Shown one piece after another: positions 6,042 through 7,341 of a DNA stretch of 7,341 nt. Within the stretch, counting starts at the first letter, position 1. The number at the start of each line of letters is the position of its first letter. The notes beneath the pieces are model-generated. The model had not been told where the DNA came from. It did not search any database and worked only from the letters and a program-made list of their open reading frames with translations. Both the position numbers and the translations under genes were made by a program. This stretch comes from an uncultured Angelakisella sp. (GTDB lineage: Bacteria > Bacillota > Clostridia > Oscillospirales > Ruminococcaceae), in NCBI GenBank assembly GCA_937914895.1, contig CALGIL010000251.1, positions 1-7,341 of the forward strand, read 5' to 3'.

Positions 6042-7341
6042 ATGAAGGGGTTTAGGAACATGAAGATCGGCGTCAAAATCACCCTGGGGTTCCTTATTGT
6101 GGCGCTTATTGCGGGCGCGGTGGGTGCCGTGGGCATCATAGCCCTCAACCGGGTGGGCGGGTCATACGCCCTTGCGTTTGAGGATACGGTTATTGCCCTG
6201 GACAGCATGGAGCAGGCCAGCACCAATTTTCAGGAGCTGCGGGCGGACCTGTTTGAAATTGCCCTGGCCGACACCCGGATAAAGAAGGATGCCAGTATAG
6301 AAGCGGTCAACCGCCACAAGGCCGTCATAGTGGAGAGTATGGTCAAATACAACGCCATGCTGGATGGCTATAAGGCGGAGGAGGTGGAGCAGGAGCGCGC
6401 GCTGGTAAAAGCCCTTGAATCCGCCCTGACCGATTTTGGCAAGGAGTCAGACAGCTTTATGGCCAGCCCCGCCGCCCTGGACCCCCAGCGTCAGGCGGAC
6501 GCCTACCGCACCTTAAGCGACGGGGGCAAGCTGAACAACCTGGCCCAGGCGGTGGAGAGCGCCATTGACGGCCTGGTGGCGTACAACAGCGAGGACGCCG
6601 CCAACGAGATTGCGGCCAACGCCAAGCTGGCAGCGTCCTCCGAGCTCATCATGATCGTGGGCGTAGCCGCCGGTGTACTGCTGGCCATGCTGGTGGGGAC
6701 GCTCATCTCCCGCGGCATCTCCAAACCCATCGTGCAGGTGGTGGAGGCCGCCGACAAGCTGGCCCAGGGGGACCTTAACGTTCAGCTCGCCATCCATTCC
6801 AGGGACGAGGTGGGGGTGCTGGCCCAGACCTTCCAGCGCATGTCCGACACCTTAAAAACCATCATCACCGACCTTTCAGCCGGTTTGAGCGCCTTTGCGG
6901 ACGGCAACTTTGCGGTGGACAGCGGCAGCGAAAAAAGCTATGTGGGCGATTACGCCCCTCTAGTGGGCTCCATGCGCAGGATGCGGGATACCCTCGGCGA
7001 TACCCTGCGGCATATCAACACCGCCGCCGAGCAGGTGGCCACCGGCTCCGACCAGGTATCCAGCGGGGCCCAGGCCCTGGCGGCGGGCTCTACCGAACAG
7101 GCCGCCTCGGTGGAGGAGCTGGCCGCTTCGGTGGAAAAAATTGCGGGACAGGCGGCGGAAAACTCGGCCACGGTGCGGTCCGCCTCCAAGTCCGTGCAGC
7201 AGGCGGGGGCAGGGACAAGCGCCGGCAACGCCCATATGGAGCAGCTGACCAAGGCCATGGCGGAGATCGGTTCCTCCTCCAGCCAGATTGCCAGCATTAC
7301 CAAGGTCATCGAGGACATCGCCTTCCAGACCAACATCCTGG
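6042..7341 (+). CDS. Methyl-accepting chemotaxis protein (partial, C-terminus beyond window)
   Basis: The first 433 residues of a transmembrane chemoreceptor are present; it senses a ligand outside the cell and controls the CheA kinase and flagellar rotation. Transmembrane segments lie at about 12-34 and 202-223. The extracytoplasmic sensor between them (about 35-201) is all-helical, cysteine-free and of four-helix-bundle size. A HAMP linker follows (about 224-277, ISKPIVQVVEAADKLAQGDL), then a second HAMP-like unit (about 278-325, including ADGNF), then the start of the signalling coiled coil from about 330. The window stops at IEDIAFQTNIL, just before the conserved CheA/CheW-binding tip. 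The ATG has AGGAG 10 nt upstream. Its ligand cannot be predicted. It lies directly downstream of the inverted-repeat element, in the position of the controlled gene. Confidence 0.95.
   Translation, partial: MKGFRNMKIGVKITLGFLIVALIAGAVGAVGIIALNRVGGSYALAFEDTVIALDSMEQASTNFQELRADLFEIALADTRIKKDASIEAVNRHKAVIVESMVKYNAMLDGYKAEEVEQERALVKALESALTDFGKESDSFMASPAALDPQRQADAYRTLSDGGKLNNLAQAVESAIDGLVAYNSEDAANEIAANAKLAASSELIMIVGVAAGVLLAMLVGTLISRGISKPIVQVVEAADKLAQGDLNVQLAIHSRDEVGVLAQTFQRMSDTLKTIITDLSAGLSAFADGNFAVDSGSEKSYVGDYAPLVGSMRRMRDTLGDTLRHINTAAEQVATGSDQVSSGAQALAAGSTEQAASVEELAASVEKIAGQAAENSATVRSASKSVQQAGAGTSAGNAHMEQLTKAMAEIGSSSSQIASITKVIEDIAFQTNIL

Noticed and set aside
5767..6045. Plus-strand reading frame of 92 codons ending in an ATGA overlap with the chemoreceptor
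   Set aside because: It starts inside the terminator, crosses the right repeat and would be broken by inversion; no ribosome site or domain, so the overlap is probably chance.

Overview
The window looks like chromosomal DNA from a GC-rich, Gram-positive, probably flagellated anaerobe of the Clostridia/Oscillospiraceae type. This is inferred from strong AGGAG-type ribosome sites, a lipoprotein solute-binding protein, TATAAT promoters and a GC-rich clostridial style of chemoreceptor; the species cannot be named from the sequence alone.

Left part (1-4426, minus strand, read right to left): a compact uptake operon in the order lipoprotein substrate-binding protein, ABC ATPase, fused double-domain permease, then a HAD-family phosphatase cut by the window edge. 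The proteins belong to the 'ferric iron / AfuABC / phosphonate' branch of ABC importers. The binding protein lacks the tandem tyrosines typical of ferric-binding proteins and a YihX-like sugar-phosphatase-type HAD gene follows the permease, so an organophosphate substrate such as a hexose phosphate is at least as plausible as iron. A strong hairpin between the binding-protein and ATPase genes probably sets the expected excess of binding protein.

Middle (4427-4736): a divergent control region with a promoter for the transporter operon, tandem AATGTC half-sites 11 bp apart, a near-perfect 25-bp dyad, and an extended -10 promoter for the rightward gene.

Right part (4737-7341, plus strand): a complete tyrosine site-specific recombinase, then two perfect 22-bp inverted repeats (5588-5609 and 5835-5856) enclosing a 225-bp segment, AT-rich in its left half, that carries outward-facing promoter candidates and a terminator-like hairpin, then a methyl-accepting chemotaxis receptor cut by the right edge. 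The stop codon of the recombinase lies inside the left repeat. The simplest reading is a self-contained DNA-inversion switch: the recombinase flips the adjacent promoter/terminator segment and so turns the chemoreceptor on or off. This phase-variable chemoreceptor module is the outstanding finding of the window. The inversion itself is inferred, and which orientation is ON is not settled by the sequence.
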